Part shown: in pieces, positions 33,431 through 41,631 of the stretch
Layout of the letters: each line of letters opens with the position of its first letter
Position numbering within the stretch: the first letter of the stretch is position 1
Assembly: GCF_026898115.1 (NCBI RefSeq)
Contig: NZ_CP114036.1
Location: 4,458,001-4,522,000 of the forward strand
Direction of reading: 5' to 3'
Origin: Streptomyces sp. S465
GTDB lineage: Bacteria > Actinomycetota > Actinomycetes > Streptomycetales > Streptomycetaceae
DNA length: 64,000 nt
Made by a program: the position numbers and the translations under genes
Notes under the pieces: generated by a model
Database searches by the model: none
Told to the model about the DNA's origin: nothing
Seen by the model: only the letters and a program-made list of their open reading frames with translations

Positions 33431-34390
33431 CTACTTCACCAGTCCCTTGTCCCGCAGGTAGTCATCGGCGACCTCGGCCGGCTTGAGCCGCTCGGCGTCG
33501 ACCTTCTTGTTGAGTTCGGCCAGATCCGTGGTCGTCAACACGGTGTTCAGCTTGTTCAGCGTGTCCGCGATCTTCTGCGAACCAGCGGACTTCGCATTCA
33601 CCACGGGAAGTACGTTGTCGGCATTCTGGAGATTTTTGTCGTCGTCGAGCAGCACCAGTCCGAACTGATCAAGCGTGCTGTCCGTGGTCGTGGTCAGGAC
33701 CATCTGGTCCTTACCGTCCTTGACCGCCTGCTTGGCCTGGACGCTGCCGATGTCCAGCGGGTCGATCCCGGCGACGTCGATGCCGTACGTCTTCTCCAGA
33801 CCCGGCTGGCAGAAGGGCCGCTTCGGGCATTCGTCACCCGCCGCCAGGGTGACCTTCTGCTTCGACTTCCCGAGGTCGGAGAGCGTCTTGAGGTCGTGCT
33901 TCCGGGCGAAGTCACGGCTGACCGCGAAGGCGTTCTGATCCACGGCCTTACCCGGGTCCAGCACCTTCAGTCCGCGCGGTCCGGCGAGCTTCTTCAGCGC
34001 CGTGACCGTCTCGTCGATGTCCGAGGAGGCCACCGGGGCGGCATTCGACCCGTTCTTCTTCTGGTTGAGGAATTCGGCCAGCGTCGCCGCGTACTCCGGT
34101 ACGACATCCATCTGGCCCTTCTCCAGGGCCGGTTCATACAGCTCGCGGGCGTCCACCGTCTTGATCGAAGTGGAATAGCCGGCGTCCTTCAGAAGCCCCG
34201 CGTACAGCTCCGCGAGGATCTTCGACTCGGAGAAGGAGGCGGACCCGATCACCAGCGAGCCCTTGCCCGGTTCACCGGAGCTGTCGCCGCCGCCCGACTT
34301 CTCCAGGCTGTCGCCGCCACAGGCGGTCAGACCGGCCGTCAGCACGGCGGCTCCCGCCACGGCGGCCGCCGCCCGATAGATCTTGCTCAT
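33431..34390 (-). CDS. Betaine/choline-type ABC transporter substrate-binding lipoprotein
   Basis: The 319-residue protein is an OpuAC/ProX-type solute-binding lipoprotein. The lipobox LTAC places the acylated cysteine at about residue 24. The binding domain has IGSASFSESKILAELYAGLLKDAGY, then VPEYAATLAEFLNQK, and the hinge phrases LAAGDECPKRPFCQPGLEKTYGIDV and LVLLDDDKNL. Quaternary-ammonium osmolytes such as glycine betaine or choline are expected ligands. It is the last gene of the minus-strand permease operon. The start at 34390 (MSKIYRAAAAV) follows from the signal peptide; the upstream extension is not signal-like. Confidence 0.92.
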   Translation of the reverse strand: MSKIYRAAAAVAGAAVLTAGLTACGGDSLEKSGGGDSSGEPGKGSLVIGSASFSESKILAELYAGLLKDAGYSTSIKTVDARELYEPALEKGQMDVVPEYAATLAEFLNQKKNGSNAAPVASSDIDETVTALKKLAGPRGLKVLDPGKAVDQNAFAVSRDFARKHDLKTLSDLGKSKQKVTLAAGDECPKRPFCQPGLEKTYGIDVAGIDPLDIGSVQAKQAVKDGKDQMVLTTTTDSTLDQFGLVLLDDDKNLQNADNVLPVVNAKSAGSQKIADTLNKLNTVLTTTDLAELNKKVDAERLKPAEVADDYLRDKGLVK

Positions 34391-34478
34391 GGGTTCCCCA
34401 TCCATTGTTGTCAGCGTTGTGCGCGCCATCCGCGCCGTCCGCGCTCGGCATCCGGTCACGGGGCCCCCGCGCCGTGTG

Positions 34479-35216
34479 CTACGTCGTCAGCGCGGGTGAC
34501 GTGGGCGCCTGGTCGGCGGGCGGGCGCTGGGCGGCGGCCGGCCGCCGCCCCGTCCTGCGCCGCATCGGGTCCAGCACCAGGCCCAGCACCACGAAGACGC
34601 CCTCGACCGCCAGCGCGAGGGCGGCGACCAGCACCGCCCCGGCCACCACCTGCGGGGTGTCGGTGAGCCGGAAGCCCGCCGTGATGATCCGGCCGAGCCC
34701 GCCGCCGCCGGGCAGCGCGGCCAGCGTCGCGGTGGCCACGACCTGCACCGCGGCGGTCCGCACCCCCGTCATGACGAGCGGGAACGCCAGCGGCAGCTCG
34801 ACCCGACGGATCAGCTGGCCGCCGGTCATCCCCATGCCGCGGGCCGCCTCCACGACCTCCCGGTCCGCCTCGCGCACCCCGACATAGGCGTTGGTGAGCA
34901 GCGGCGGGATGGCGAACAGCACCAGCGCGATGATCGTGGGCCACTGACCGTGCGACCCCAGCGGGCTGAGCAGCAGCAGCACCAGCACGGCGAAGGTGGG
35001 CACGGCGCGCCCCGCGTTGGAGATGTTGACCGCGAGCGCGCCGCCCTTGCCGATGTGGCCGAGCGCCACGGCGATCGGCAGCGCCACCGCGCAGGCGATC
35101 GCCAGGCAGACGAAGGTCAGGAACAGATGCTGGCCGAGCCGGTGCCACACCCCGTCGGGCCCGGTCCAGTGCGAACCGGTGGCCAGCCAGGTCCACGCCT
35201 TGGCGACGACGTCCAT
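34479..35216 (-). CDS. Betaine/choline-type ABC transporter permease
   Basis: The 245-residue membrane protein has six predicted helices and the permease EAA loop VEAARGMGMTGGQLIRRVELPLAFPLVMTG. Its GRAVPTFAVLVLLLL and VATATLAALPGGGGLGRIITAG stretches mark the OpuCB/OpuCD/ProW class. Its ATG overlaps the stop of the upstream permease by one base (TGATG), so translation is coupled. Together the two permeases, the lipoprotein and the divergent ATPase make one complete osmolyte importer. Confidence 0.92.
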   Translation of the reverse strand: MDVVAKAWTWLATGSHWTGPDGVWHRLGQHLFLTFVCLAIACAVALPIAVALGHIGKGGALAVNISNAGRAVPTFAVLVLLLLSPLGSHGQWPTIIALVLFAIPPLLTNAYVGVREADREVVEAARGMGMTGGQLIRRVELPLAFPLVMTGVRTAAVQVVATATLAALPGGGGLGRIITAGFRLTDTPQVVAGAVLVAALALAVEGVFVVLGLVLDPMRRRTGRRPAAAQRPPADQAPTSPALTT

Positions 35217-35899
35217 CAGGCGGTGCCCTTCCGACTCTTGCGCGTCCACGGCGTCAGCAGCCGCTGGAGGGCGAGCAGCAGCAGATCCGCCACGACCGCC
35301 AGCGCCACGCACAGCACCGAGGCGGTGAGCACCTCGGCCTTGAAGAAGCTGCGCATGCCCTCGTAGATGAGGTTGCCGAGGCCGCCGTAGCCGATGATCG
35401 CGCCCACCGTGGTGAGCGAGACCGTGGAGACGGTCGTGATCCGCAGACCGGCCATCAGCGCGGGCAGCGCGAGGGGCAGTTCCACGCCGAAGAGCAGCCG
35501 CAGCGGGCCGTATCCCATGCCCCGGGCCGCCTCCCGCGCCTCCTCGGGCACCGAGGCGAGACCGGCCATGATGTTGCGCACCAGGATCGTCAGCGAATAG
35601 AGCACCAGGCCGGTGATCACCACCGCGGCCGAGATCCCGAACACGGGCAGCAGCAGCGAGAACATCGCCAGCGACGGCACCGTGTAGAGGATCGTGGTCA
35701 GCCCCAGCACCGGTCCGGCCACGGCCCGCCAGCGGCGGGCCAGCAGCGCCAGCGGAAAGGCGACCACCAGACCGATCGCGACCGAGGCGAGTGTGATCCA
35801 CACATGTTCGAGCGTCGCGTCCGTCAGCTCCTGACCACGTGTGCGTACATACTCACCGCATATCCACTCGTTACTGATCAGACAGTTTCCGTCGGCCAT
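35216..35899 (-). CDS. Betaine/choline-type ABC transporter permease
   Basis: The 227-residue membrane protein is the first gene of the minus-strand transporter operon. It has a short periplasmic start (NCLISNEWICGEYVRTR) and the EAA loop REAARGMGYGPLRLLFGVELPLALPALMAG, then VGAIIGYGGLGNLIYEGM. It resembles its neighbour at 34479, as usual for OpuC permease pairs. The ATG at 35899 (MADGNCLIS) has GGAGGTGAG nine bases upstream, which decides the start. The divergent ATPase starts 140 bp away. Confidence 0.92.
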   Translation of the reverse strand: MADGNCLISNEWICGEYVRTRGQELTDATLEHVWITLASVAIGLVVAFPLALLARRWRAVAGPVLGLTTILYTVPSLAMFSLLLPVFGISAAVVITGLVLYSLTILVRNIMAGLASVPEEAREAARGMGYGPLRLLFGVELPLALPALMAGLRITTVSTVSLTTVGAIIGYGGLGNLIYEGMRSFFKAEVLTASVLCVALAVVADLLLLALQRLLTPWTRKSRKGTA

Positions 35900-35937
35900 A
35901 CGCTCACCTCCCCCGTCGGTCGCGGACCGGTTGCCCT

Positions 35938-35954
35938 TCACCAATTCCTGGTGA
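35938..35954. promoter_or_regulatory. Palindrome TCACCA-N5-TGGTGA, candidate shared operator
   Basis: A perfect 6-bp inverted repeat in the 140-bp divergent region between the permease operon and the ATPase gene, 39 bp from the permease start and 86 bp from the ATPase start. It may let one dimeric regulator control both transcripts of this transporter. Confidence 0.5.
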
Positions 35955-36039
35955 CCCTAACCCCGGGAGATGACAATCTCGTCCGATCGCCACACAACAG
36001 CAACAATGTCTGCCACGAATGCGGCAACAATGGGGAGCC

Positions 36040-37197
36040 ATGATCCGTTTCGAGCATGTCACCAAGCGCTACGCCGATGGCACAACGGCCGTGGACGGCC
36101 TCTCCTTCGAGGTGGCGGAGGGTGAGCTGATCACGCTCGTCGGCCCCTCGGGCTGCGGCAAGACCACGACGATGAAGATGGTGAACCGGCTCATCGAGCC
36201 GACGTCGGGGCGGATCCTGGTGGACGGCGAGGACATCGCCGAGGCGGATCCGGTCGCCCTGCGCCGCCGGATCGGCTACGTCATCCAGCAGGTCGGGCTC
36301 TTCCCGCACAAGACCGTGCTGGAGAACACCTCCACCGTGCCGCATCTGCTGGGCTGGCAGCGGAAGAAGGGGCGGGAGCGCGCCGCCGAGCTGCTCGACC
36401 TGGTCGGCCTCGACCCGTCCGTCTACGGCGACCGCTACCCCGACCAGCTCTCGGGCGGACAGCGGCAACGCGTCGGCGTGGCCCGCGCGCTGGCCGCGGA
36501 TCCGCCGGTGCTGCTGATGGACGAGCCGTTCGGCGCGGTCGACCCGGTCGTCCGGGAACATCTGCAGAACGAATTCCTGCGCCTTCAGTCGCAGGTGCGC
36601 AAAACGGTGCTCTTCGTGACCCATGACATCGAGGAGGCGGTCCGGCTCGGGGACCGGATCGCGGTCTACGGGTCGGGGCGGATCGAGCAGTTCGACACCC
36701 CCGCCACGGTGCTGGGCGCGCCCGCCACCCCGTATGTGGCCGACTTCGTCGGCGCCGACCGCGGGCTGAAGCGGCTGTCGGTCACCCCCATCGAACCCGG
36801 CGACCTGGAACAGCCGCCCGTCGTCCACCTCGACGACCCGCTCCCCAAGGCGGCCGCCCGGCTGGCCTCGGACGGGGCGCGCTGGGCCGTCGTCCTGGAC
36901 GACGCGGAGCGGCTGCACGGCTGGATCCCGGCGGACGCGGCCGACGGCGAGAAGGGGACCGTACGGGACCACGCGCGCCGGATGGAGGCGTGGCTGCCGG
37001 TCGGGGCGCCGCTCAAGCAGGCGTTCAGCACGATGCTCCAGCACGACGCGGGCTGGATCGCGGTCCTCGACGAGGACCGCTTCCTCGGCGTCCTCACCCC
37101 GGCCCGCCTGCACGAGGCCCTGCGCCGCTCGATCGACGCCGACGCGGGCGGCGTCGCCCGCGGTGACGTCCAGCTCCAGACCGTCGCCGACGCGTAG
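36040..37197 (+). CDS. Betaine/choline-type ABC transporter ATP-binding protein with CBS pair
   Basis: The 385-residue OpuCA/ProV-type ATPase has Walker A GPSGCGKTT, the Q-loop IGYVIQQVGLFPHKTV, the signature LSGGQRQRVGVARAL, Walker B VLLMDEPFGAVDP and the switch His in FVTHDIEEAVRLGD. The C-terminal third (about 265-370) is a CBS pair (WAVVLDDAERLHGWIP, WIAVLDEDRFLGVLTPARL), which in OpuA senses ionic strength or c-di-AMP. ATG at 36040 follows GGGGAGCC. It is divergent from its permeases and binding protein, which is unusual, since these genes are normally in one operon. Confidence 0.93.
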   Translation: MIRFEHVTKRYADGTTAVDGLSFEVAEGELITLVGPSGCGKTTTMKMVNRLIEPTSGRILVDGEDIAEADPVALRRRIGYVIQQVGLFPHKTVLENTSTVPHLLGWQRKKGRERAAELLDLVGLDPSVYGDRYPDQLSGGQRQRVGVARALAADPPVLLMDEPFGAVDPVVREHLQNEFLRLQSQVRKTVLFVTHDIEEAVRLGDRIAVYGSGRIEQFDTPATVLGAPATPYVADFVGADRGLKRLSVTPIEPGDLEQPPVVHLDDPLPKAAARLASDGARWAVVLDDAERLHGWIPADAADGEKGTVRDHARRMEAWLPVGAPLKQAFSTMLQHDAGWIAVLDEDRFLGVLTPARLHEALRRSIDADAGGVARGDVQLQTVADA

Positions 37198-37521
37198 GGG
37201 GCTCCGCCCCCGTCGACCACGGCACGCGCCCCCGGCCCGCGCCGCGCGCCCGCGGCGAGGGGCCCCGCGCAACCCGTGCCGAAGACCCGCACCCGCCCCC
37301 GCGCGAGCCCGCACACCCCACTCCGGGACCAGGCCCGCACACAACGCACAGGCCCGCGCGCCTCGCACGGGCAGCGCCCTGCCACGCGGCGGAGCCGCTG
37401 GGCAGCACCACCGCCCGGCAAGGCGCCATACGGCGGAGCCGCTGGGCAGCACCAGCGTGCGGCAGGGCGCCATGCGGCGGAGCCGCGCGGAGGGCGGGTG
37501 TGGGGCGGGAAAACGGCCGCC
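37198..37521. other. Repeat-bearing intergenic region
   Basis: A 324-bp gap between the ATPase and the convergent esterase. It is very GC-rich, without a convincing gene, and holds the 44-bp tandem repeat at 37387-37490. Confidence 0.5.
37387..37490. repeat. 44-bp tandem direct repeat, 2.4 copies
   Basis: The unit begins CGGCGGAGCCGCTGGGCAGC and recurs at 37387, 37431 and 37475 with exact 44-bp spacing; the third copy is partial. Copies 1 and 2 share their first 28 bases, then diverge slightly. Each unit begins with the palindromic CGGCGGAGCCGC, able to form a stem. Confidence 0.75.
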
Positions 37522-38652
37522 TCAGCGGTCGCCGAGGCGGCCGGCGAGCCACTCCAGCGCGGCGGGCAGTTCCCGCTTCCAGGTGTTGAAGTTGTGACCG
37601 CCGGTGTCCAGGATGATCGACGAGATGCGGGTGGGCTCCCCGCGCCGGTTCAGCCGCTTCACCTTGTTCACGAAGCGCACGGTGTCCTGGTAGTTCTGCT
37701 CGCCGTGCGCGCTGCTGGAGACCAGTAGCGACACCGGCGGCGCCGGCTTGTGGTCCAGCCGCCACATCAGGTCGTTCTCCCGCTCCAGCCGCTCGCTGCC
37801 GCCGAACAGATCGCCGGTGGTCGCGTCGATCGGCGCCCGGTACGACGGGGAGAGTCCGGCGGCCGCGGAGAACGCGTCGGGGTGGCGCATCGCCATCTTC
37901 AGGGCGCAGTAGCCGCCGGTGGAATTCCCGATGACGCCCCAGTTACGGGCCCGCTTGCCCACCCGGTAGTGCTGGGCCACGGCCTTGGGCAGGTCCTCTG
38001 TGAAGAACGTCTCGGTCTGCGGGCCCCTGGGGACGTCCACGCATTCGGTGTCGCGCGGCGGTGCGACCGTCGGCCGCATCATCACCAGCACGAGGGGCTG
38101 CATTTTCCCCGAAGCGACCAGCTTGTGCGCCTTCTGGGGATATTTCAGGCCATTGATGAGGGATTCGGTGGTGCCCGGATAGCCGGTCAGCACCAGCGCG
38201 GCGGGGAAGGTCCGCCGGGCGTACTCGGGCCGGAAGTACTCCGGCGGCAGATAGACGTAGGCGGGGCTCACGATCCGCGAGACCGGCCCCTGGATGTCCA
38301 CCTTCTCGATCCGCCCGGCGACCTCGGGCGACGAGTCGCCCGCCACGGCCAGGTGGCGGGTGTCGGTGACCCGCACCCGGGTGCCCGGCGTGTCGTGGTC
38401 CACCACGACACCCGGCTCGTCCTGCGTACCGAACAGGTCCGACCAGGAGCCGTAGAAACCGAAGGACTGGTTGGCGAACAGCCCGACCGCCACGAACACG
38501 GTCAGCTGCGTGCCCAGCAGCAGACCGGCCCGGCCGAGCACGGGGGCCACCCCGCGCCCGGCCAGCCGGGGCCACAGCCATATCGTGACCGCGAACAGCA
38601 GCAACGCCGCGACGGCCGCCGCGATCACGATGTTGTTGCTCGTGAGACCCAT
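37522..38652 (-). CDS. Membrane-anchored esterase (esterase D / Ag85-like alpha/beta hydrolase)
   Basis: The 376-residue protein has two to three N-terminal membrane helices (residues 7-25 and 40-65) and an extracytoplasmic alpha/beta hydrolase domain of the esterase D family, which includes mycolyltransferases and S-formylglutathione hydrolases. The nucleophile elbow is GVIGNSTGGYCALKMA (Ser in GNSTGG), a GHNFNTWKRELPAALEWL motif near the end supplies the catalytic His, and PAALVLTGYPGTTESLI is the oxyanion region. Substrate is unknown; cell-envelope acyl groups are a fair guess. The ATG at 38652 (MGLTSNNIVIAAAV) is chosen. It is divergent from the MprF-like gene, with 166 bp between them. 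Confidence 0.87.
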   Translation of the reverse strand: MGLTSNNIVIAAAVAALLLFAVTIWLWPRLAGRGVAPVLGRAGLLLGTQLTVFVAVGLFANQSFGFYGSWSDLFGTQDEPGVVVDHDTPGTRVRVTDTRHLAVAGDSSPEVAGRIEKVDIQGPVSRIVSPAYVYLPPEYFRPEYARRTFPAALVLTGYPGTTESLINGLKYPQKAHKLVASGKMQPLVLVMMRPTVAPPRDTECVDVPRGPQTETFFTEDLPKAVAQHYRVGKRARNWGVIGNSTGGYCALKMAMRHPDAFSAAAGLSPSYRAPIDATTGDLFGGSERLERENDLMWRLDHKPAPPVSLLVSSSAHGEQNYQDTVRFVNKVKRLNRRGEPTRISSIILDTGGHNFNTWKRELPAALEWLAGRLGDR

Positions 38653-38718
38653 CACTATCTTTCTGCCGGGCGGTCGGCTCCGGGCCACCGGGGGCGCCTC
38701 CCAGCGGTGGCCGGGGAA

Positions 38719-38744
38719 GCAACCCCGCTCCCTCGAACGCCGTC
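38719..38744 (+). promoter_or_regulatory. Candidate ECF (sigma-E-like) promoter of the MprF-like gene
   Basis: GCAACC at 38719-38724 and CGTC at 38741-38744 are separated by 16 bases (17 counted from AAC), which fits the Streptomyces sigma-E pattern of AAC, 16-17 bases, CGTC. The gene starts 75 bp downstream. Sigma-E controls cell-envelope genes, consistent with the product. Assignment is by pattern only. Confidence 0.45.
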
Positions 38745-38818
38745 TTACTGGACGCAAATCGTGCGGATGCCGCGCAACAGAACCAAAGATCCCCTTGACC
38801 GATGCGACGGGAATGGAC

Positions 38819-40651
38819 ATGCCTGACAGTCAAGATGCCGAAACGTCCGGAGAGGTTCCCACCCGGTTTCGGCGCCTGCTGCGCGGTCCTAGGCCGGAGG
38901 CGGTGCCGACGGCCGTCGGCACCGCCTGCACGCTGATCGGGCTGATGGACATCGTCTTCCCCCGGCTGCGGCACAGCAGGGTGCACGCCCTCGCCGAGCT
39001 GCTGCCGGGCGCCGTGAGCTCCCTGGCGGCCGCCGCGTCGATCGTGGTCGGCCTGCTGCTGCTGATGCTGGCCCACGGCCTCAAGCGGCGTAAGCGGCGG
39101 GCCTGGGTCGCGGCCGTGGGGCTGCTGCCCGTCGGCGCGGCCGCACAGCTGCTCTACCGGCACTCGATCATCGGCATGGCCCTCTCCCTGGTCCTGATGG
39201 CGGTGCTGATCCGCTACCGCGCCGAGTTCGCGGCGCTGCCCGATCCGCGCAGCCGCTGGATGGCGCTGGCCAATTTCGTGGGTCTGGGCGCGGTCAGTGT
39301 CGGCGTCGGGCTGCTCATCGTGCGCTCGCACCCGCACTCCATCGAAGGCCGTCCCTCGCTCGGCGATCAGCTGGAACACGTCCTGTGGGGTCTGTTCGGC
39401 TTCGAGGGGCCGGTCGACTACCGCCACGGCGCGGACTACACCGTCGGCTACTCGCTCGGCGCGCTCGGCCTGCTGACCGTCGCCACCACCGCCTATCTCG
39501 CCTTCCGTCCCGAACACCCCGCCGCCCGGCTCACCCCGCGGGACGAGGAGCGGCTGCGGGACCTGCTCGCCGCCCACGGGGGCCGCGACTCGCTCGGCCA
39601 CTTCGCGCTCCGCCGCGACAAGGGCGTGGTCTTCTCCCCCAGCGGCAAGGCCGCGGTCTGCTACCGCGTGGTCTCCGGGGTGATGCTCGCCAGCGGCGAC
39701 CCGGTCGGCGACGTGGAGGCGTGGCCCGGCGCCATCGCCCGCTTCATGGACGAGGCGCGGGCCCACTCCTGGACCCCGGCGGTGATGGGGTGCAGCGAGA
39801 CCGGCGGCGAGGTGTGGACCCGGGAGACCGGCCTGGACGCGCTGGAACTCGGCGACGAGGCCATCGTCGATGTGGCGGACTTCACCCTGTCCGGCCGTGC
39901 CATGCGCAACGTGCGCCAGATGGTCAAGCGGATCGAGCGGGCCGGCTACCGGACCCGGGTGCGGCGCGCCGCCGACCTGAGCCCCGAGGAGCTGGAGACC
40001 ATCCGGCGCGCCGCCGCCGACTGGCGGGGTACCGACACCGAGCGCGGCTTCTCCATGGCGCTGGGCCGGATCGGCGACCCGGCGGACGGGGACGCGGTCA
40101 TCGCCACCGCCCACAAGACCGCCGCCGAGGGCGCCGAGGAGGGCCCGTACGGGGACTTGAAGGCCGTCCTGCACTTCGTGCCGTGGGGTCCGGACGGGAT
40201 GTCGCTGGACCTGATGCGGCGCGACCGGAGCGCCGACCCGGGCATGAACGAGCTGCTGATCGTGGCCGCGCTGCGGGCCGCCCCCGAGCTGGGCGTGCGG
40301 CGGGTGTCACTGAACTTCGCGATGTTCCGCTCGGCGCTGGCGCGCGGCGAGAAGCTGGGCGCCGGCCCGGTGCTGCGGGGCTGGCGGGCGCTGCTGGTGT
40401 TCCTCTCCCGCTGGTTCCAGATCGAGTCGCTGTACAAGTTCAACGCCAAGTTCCAGCCGCGCTGGGAGCCGCGCTTCGTGGTCTTCCGCAACACCCGCGA
40501 CCTGCCCCGGATCGGCCTGGCCGCGATGCAGGCCGAGGGGTTCGTCTCGCTGGCCCTGCCCCGGCTGCTGCGCCGCGGACCGCGCCCCGAGCGCCGGCCG
40601 TGCGCCCATCGGCACCTGACCGAGGGCCGGGAGCTGCGCCAGGCGGCCTGA
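38819..40651 (+). CDS. MprF-like DUF2156 membrane protein (phosphatidylglycerol aminoacyltransferase family)
   Basis: The 610-residue protein has an N-terminal membrane part with about six to seven helices (roughly residues 28-220) and a soluble C-terminal DUF2156 domain (about 235-590), the GNAT-fold aminoacyltransferase of MprF and LysX. Marks are GVVFSPSGKAAVCYRVVSGVMLASGDPVGD, then MGCSETGGEVWTRETGLDAL, RNVRQMVKRIERAGYRT, DGMSLDLMRRD and SLYKFNAKFQPRWEPRFVVF. MprF adds lysine or alanine to phosphatidylglycerol, lowering surface charge and giving resistance to cationic peptides. No tRNA-synthetase domain is fused, so the amino acid donor would be a host aminoacyl-tRNA. ATG at 38819 has GGGA eight bases upstream; ATG at 38813 is also in frame. 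Confidence 0.87.
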   Translation: MPDSQDAETSGEVPTRFRRLLRGPRPEAVPTAVGTACTLIGLMDIVFPRLRHSRVHALAELLPGAVSSLAAAASIVVGLLLLMLAHGLKRRKRRAWVAAVGLLPVGAAAQLLYRHSIIGMALSLVLMAVLIRYRAEFAALPDPRSRWMALANFVGLGAVSVGVGLLIVRSHPHSIEGRPSLGDQLEHVLWGLFGFEGPVDYRHGADYTVGYSLGALGLLTVATTAYLAFRPEHPAARLTPRDEERLRDLLAAHGGRDSLGHFALRRDKGVVFSPSGKAAVCYRVVSGVMLASGDPVGDVEAWPGAIARFMDEARAHSWTPAVMGCSETGGEVWTRETGLDALELGDEAIVDVADFTLSGRAMRNVRQMVKRIERAGYRTRVRRAADLSPEELETIRRAAADWRGTDTERGFSMALGRIGDPADGDAVIATAHKTAAEGAEEGPYGDLKAVLHFVPWGPDGMSLDLMRRDRSADPGMNELLIVAALRAAPELGVRRVSLNFAMFRSALARGEKLGAGPVLRGWRALLVFLSRWFQIESLYKFNAKFQPRWEPRFVVFRNTRDLPRIGLAAMQAEGFVSLALPRLLRRGPRPERRPCAHRHLTEGRELRQAA

Positions 40652-40740
40652 CCAGCCAGCCGACGGTCGGCAGACGCGGCAGCTGCGGCAGGCGCGGCCT
40701 GCCGCACCTCGCCACCGCCCGGCCGGGCCGCCGCTACGCC

Positions 40741-40746
40741 TAGTCT
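40741..40746 (+). promoter_or_regulatory. -10 box TAGTCT of folP, probably leaderless
   Basis: TAGTCT ends six bases before the folP ATG at 40753. Transcription starting the usual six to eight bases downstream would begin at or next to the A of the start codon, so the message is probably leaderless; no Shine-Dalgarno is present between. Confidence 0.5.
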
Positions 40747-40752
40747 GGGGAC

Positions 40753-41631
40753 ATGAGCACGTTGCATGGGCGGGGCCGGGTGGCCGGACTGCCGGAGTGG
40801 GACCGGTGCGCGGTGATGGGCGTGGTGAACGTCACACCCGACTCCTTCTCCGACGGCGGCCAGTGGTTCGACACCGAACTGGCCGTCAAGCACGGTCTCG
40901 ATCTGGTCGCCGCCGGGGCCGACCTGGTGGACGTCGGCGGTGAGTCGACCCGCCCCGGCGCGGCGCGCGTCGACGAGGCCGAGGAGCTGCGCCGGGTGAT
41001 CCCCGTCGTCCGGGAGCTGGCCGCGGCCGGGGTCGTGATCAGCGTGGACACCATGCGGGCCGCGGTGGCCGAGCAGGCCGTGGCGGCCGGTGCCCGGCTG
41101 GTCAACGACGTCAGCGGCGGCGCCGCCGACCCCGCGATGGTGCCCATGGTGGCCGCGGCGGGGGTGCCGTTCGTGGTGATGCACTGGCGCGGCCAGTCGG
41201 TCGACATGAACGACCGGGCGGTCTACGCGGACGTGGTCGGCGAGGTCGTCGCCGAGCTGCGCACCAGCCTGGAGCAGGCGGTCGCGGGCGGTATCGACCC
41301 GGAGCGGATCGTGGTCGACCCGGGCCTGGGCTTCGCCAAGGACGCCGGGCAGGACCTGGCGCTGGTGGCGCATCTGTCCGCGCTGCGGGAGCTGGGCCGG
41401 CCGCTGCTGGTGGCGGCCTCCCGCAAGCGGTTCCTGGGGCGCGTCCTGGCGGGCGACGGAGGCACCCCGCCGCCCGCCCGGGAGCGGGACGCCGCCACCG
41501 CGGCGGTCTCCGCGCTCGCGGCGCGCGAGGGCGCCTGGGCCGTCCGGGTGCACGAGGTACGGGCCAGCGCGGACGCGGTGCGCGTGGCGCGGGCCATCGA
41601 AGCGGCCGAGAACACGGCGGGAGCGCTGTGA
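40753..41631 (+). CDS. folP: Dihydropteroate synthase
   Basis: FolP joins 6-hydroxymethyl-dihydropterin diphosphate with p-aminobenzoate to give dihydropteroate, the sulfonamide target. The 292-residue TIM-barrel protein has VMGVVNVTPDSFSDGG, DVGGESTRPGA, INDV-like LVNDVSGG, VVMHWRG, VVDPGLGFAKD and the C-terminal VHEVRASADAVRVARAI. It begins the folate group and overlaps the next gene as GTGA. The context (folB, folK, convergent folE) confirms the role. Confidence 0.97.
   Translation: MSTLHGRGRVAGLPEWDRCAVMGVVNVTPDSFSDGGQWFDTELAVKHGLDLVAAGADLVDVGGESTRPGAARVDEAEELRRVIPVVRELAAAGVVISVDTMRAAVAEQAVAAGARLVNDVSGGAADPAMVPMVAAAGVPFVVMHWRGQSVDMNDRAVYADVVGEVVAELRTSLEQAVAGGIDPERIVVDPGLGFAKDAGQDLALVAHLSALRELGRPLLVAASRKRFLGRVLAGDGGTPPPARERDAATAAVSALAAREGAWAVRVHEVRASADAVRVARAIEAAENTAGAL

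Noticed and set aside
36040..37197. Riboswitch-type regulation for the osmolyte transporter
   Set aside because: The leader is too short and no conserved aptamer features are visible.
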